A stretch of 64,000 nucleotides of DNA from Mycolicibacterium sp. YH-1 (GTDB taxonomy: Bacteria; Actinomycetota; Actinomycetes; Mycobacteriales; Mycobacteriaceae): the NCBI RefSeq assembly GCF_022557175.1, contig NZ_CP092915.1, forward strand, positions 4,340,001 through 4,404,000. The letters run 5' to 3'. Under the pieces are notes generated by a model that worked only from the letters and a program-made list of their open reading frames with translations, was not told the origin of the DNA and did not search any database. Positions 62,829-64,000 of the stretch are shown here, piece by piece (position 1 is the first letter of the stretch; each line of letters opens with the position of its first letter). A program made the position numbers and the translations under genes.

Positions 62829-64000
62829 GTGAACATCGACCCCACTCGCGACGAGTCCCTGGGACGTCGGGCGCTGAGCGCCTACCAACGCGACCTCTGG
62901 ATGATCACGGAGCTCTTCCCCGGCGTGGCCTGCTACGTGTCTGGCCTGCAGACCCGAATCGTCGGTGACATCGACATCGAGGCGCTCATCGGGTGCTACG
63001 AACGCGCTTGGGAGCGCCACGACGCGATGCGCGTCCGATTCGGTGTCGAGGACGGTGTGCCGTACCAGGAGTGGGCGCGGCAGATGCCGCCGATCGACCA
63101 ACGTGACCTGTCAATGCACGCCGATCCGGCCGCCGCGGCGCAAGCCGTGATCCAAGCCGAGATGAACACCCCCATCGACCTGCGTGACGGCCAGGTTCCG
63201 CTACAGCTCATCGTCCTGCGCGAAAGCGCAAGCGCGTACTCGGTGCTGCTTCGCTCCCATCACGTCGCGAGCGACGCGACCGGGATGTACACCCTCGCCG
63301 CCTTCATCCTCGCCGACTACGCCAGCATCAAGGCCACCGGCCAACCGGCACCCCTCCCCAAGACATCGTTCCGCGACGCCGTGGACGGCGCCCACGCTTA
63401 CCGGGAATCGCAGCAGTGGATCGATGACCGGGACTTTCTGGTGGACCAGGCCCGCGATGCCGCGGCTGCCGTGTTCGAACGGCCGGGCGTGGAACTCGCG
63501 CCCGTCAATCGGTACGTCTGCCAGCTGCCGCGGGAATTCGCCAACCGCGTGCGCGCTCTGGGCCTGCCCTTCTTCCCCTACCTGTGCACCATGGTCGGCA
63601 CCTACCTGAGTCATGTGCTGCGCAGTGACGACATCACCGTCGGCATTCCGCTGAACAACCGGAACACCCCCGCGGAGATGGGCACTGTGGGAGGACATTT
63701 CGCGAACACCCTGCCCCTGCGCATCGACCTCCGATCGCAGTCGGGCCTGGCTGATGTGGTCGCTGACGTCCAACGCCGCGTCAAGAACACCAAGGCCCGG
63801 CAGCGCTTTGCCCTCGGCGACCTCATGAGTGAGCTGCGTCGCGACGGCCACACGTCGGGACCGCTGTTCGACGTCACGGTCAACTACCTCCGGCTGCCCG
63901 AGACCAGGGGGCTGTCCGACATCGTGGAAAGCGTCGAGGGCCTGCCTCAGGGGTCCGATGTGCTCACCCTTGCGGTGCACATCCACGAACTCGACACGGA
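62829..64000 (+). CDS. NRPS condensation-domain protein, probable siderophore synthetase (5' part)
   Basis: About 390 residues before the window ends, no stop. N-terminal condensation-domain features: LSAYQRDLWMITELFPG, the active-site motif SHHVASDATGM (HHxxxD, with Ala-Thr where HHxxxDG has Gly), and VGIPLNNRNTPAEMGTVGGHFANTLPLR. It probably heads an NRPS of the exochelin/mycobactin kind, because an IdeR box is directly upstream. GTG 62829 has AGGAG 13 nt upstream, which is long. The in-frame ATG 62784 is an alternative adding 15 residues. Confidence 0.85.
   Translation, partial: MNIDPTRDESLGRRALSAYQRDLWMITELFPGVACYVSGLQTRIVGDIDIEALIGCYERAWERHDAMRVRFGVEDGVPYQEWARQMPPIDQRDLSMHADPAAAAQAVIQAEMNTPIDLRDGQVPLQLIVLRESASAYSVLLRSHHVASDATGMYTLAAFILADYASIKATGQPAPLPKTSFRDAVDGAHAYRESQQWIDDRDFLVDQARDAAAAVFERPGVELAPVNRYVCQLPREFANRVRALGLPFFPYLCTMVGTYLSHVLRSDDITVGIPLNNRNTPAEMGTVGGHFANTLPLRIDLRSQSGLADVVADVQRRVKNTKARQRFALGDLMSELRRDGHTSGPLFDVTVNYLRLPETRGLSDIVESVEGLPQGSDVLTLAVHIHELDT

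Overview
The window is high-GC actinobacterial DNA and almost certainly comes from a mycobacterium (Mycobacterium sensu lato, most like an environmental Mycolicibacterium). The main reason is gene order: glnA-type synthetase, mapB, penicillin-binding lipoprotein, GNAT, ispG, rip1, dxr, MPT83/MPT70-like proteins, rlmN, cdsA, frr, pyrH and amiC follow the order I recall for Rv2860c to Rv2888c of M. tuberculosis. Many lipoproteins, F420-type enzymes, P450s and an IdeR-type iron box fit the same group. No rRNA, tRNA, CRISPR array, insertion sequence or phage gene was seen.

Layout. 0-10 kb: a truncated glutamine synthetase-family gene diverges from an APC permease, followed by a cupredoxin lipoprotein, cobQ, mapB, and a TetR/DUF1214/sulfotransferase/thioesterase block. 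10-19 kb: envelope and isoprenoid core (DUF1707 protein, PBP lipoprotein, GNAT, ispG-rip1-dxr, two fasciclin proteins). 19-25 kb: a SigI-like ECF sigma factor facing an NmrA-like oxidoreductase, a MerR regulator, photolyase and F420-type enzymes. 25-38 kb and 42-48 kb: a large accessory catabolic region with two P450s, ferredoxin, Baeyer-Villiger-type monooxygenase, esterase, two alcohol dehydrogenase types, aldolase, lactonase-like protein, acyl-CoA dehydrogenase, CoA-transferase, thioesterase, aldehyde dehydrogenase and two paralogous TetR regulators. 38-42 kb, inserted in it: a catalase / cytochrome b561 / ECF sigma / zinc anti-sigma operon. 48-52 kb: rlmN and the cdsA-frr-pyrH core. 52-59 kb: MarR, AhpD-like protein, and a five-gene minus-strand run of FtsX, FtsX, ABC ATPase, amino-acid/amine permease and copper amine oxidase. 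59-64 kb: TAP-type lipoprotein hydrolase, amiC, and the start of an iron-regulated NRPS.

Three regulatory circuits can be read directly from the DNA. (1) A 27-bp element, TGACA-N14-TGTAA followed by AGC or CGC, occurs with invariant spacing at five promoters of the catabolic region (27.8, 29.0, 36.6, 43.8 and 46.3 kb), with a relaxed sixth site at 45.6 kb. It looks like the operator of an undescribed regulon, probably read by one of the two TetR paralogues. (2) TGAACC-N16/17-CGT promoters, matching the M. tuberculosis SigL consensus, precede the catalase-sigma operon (42.2 kb), a small secreted protein (39.2 kb) and the distant cupredoxin lipoprotein (2.8 kb). This suggests an extracytoplasmic redox-stress regulon. 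(3) Two mirror-image GTAACT-N16-CGTC promoters drive the SigI-like sigma factor and the divergent NmrA-like gene. Both have the -10 element exactly 8 nt before the start codon, implying leaderless transcripts.

Everything is read by eye. Family assignments rest on motifs and synteny, and no database search was run.
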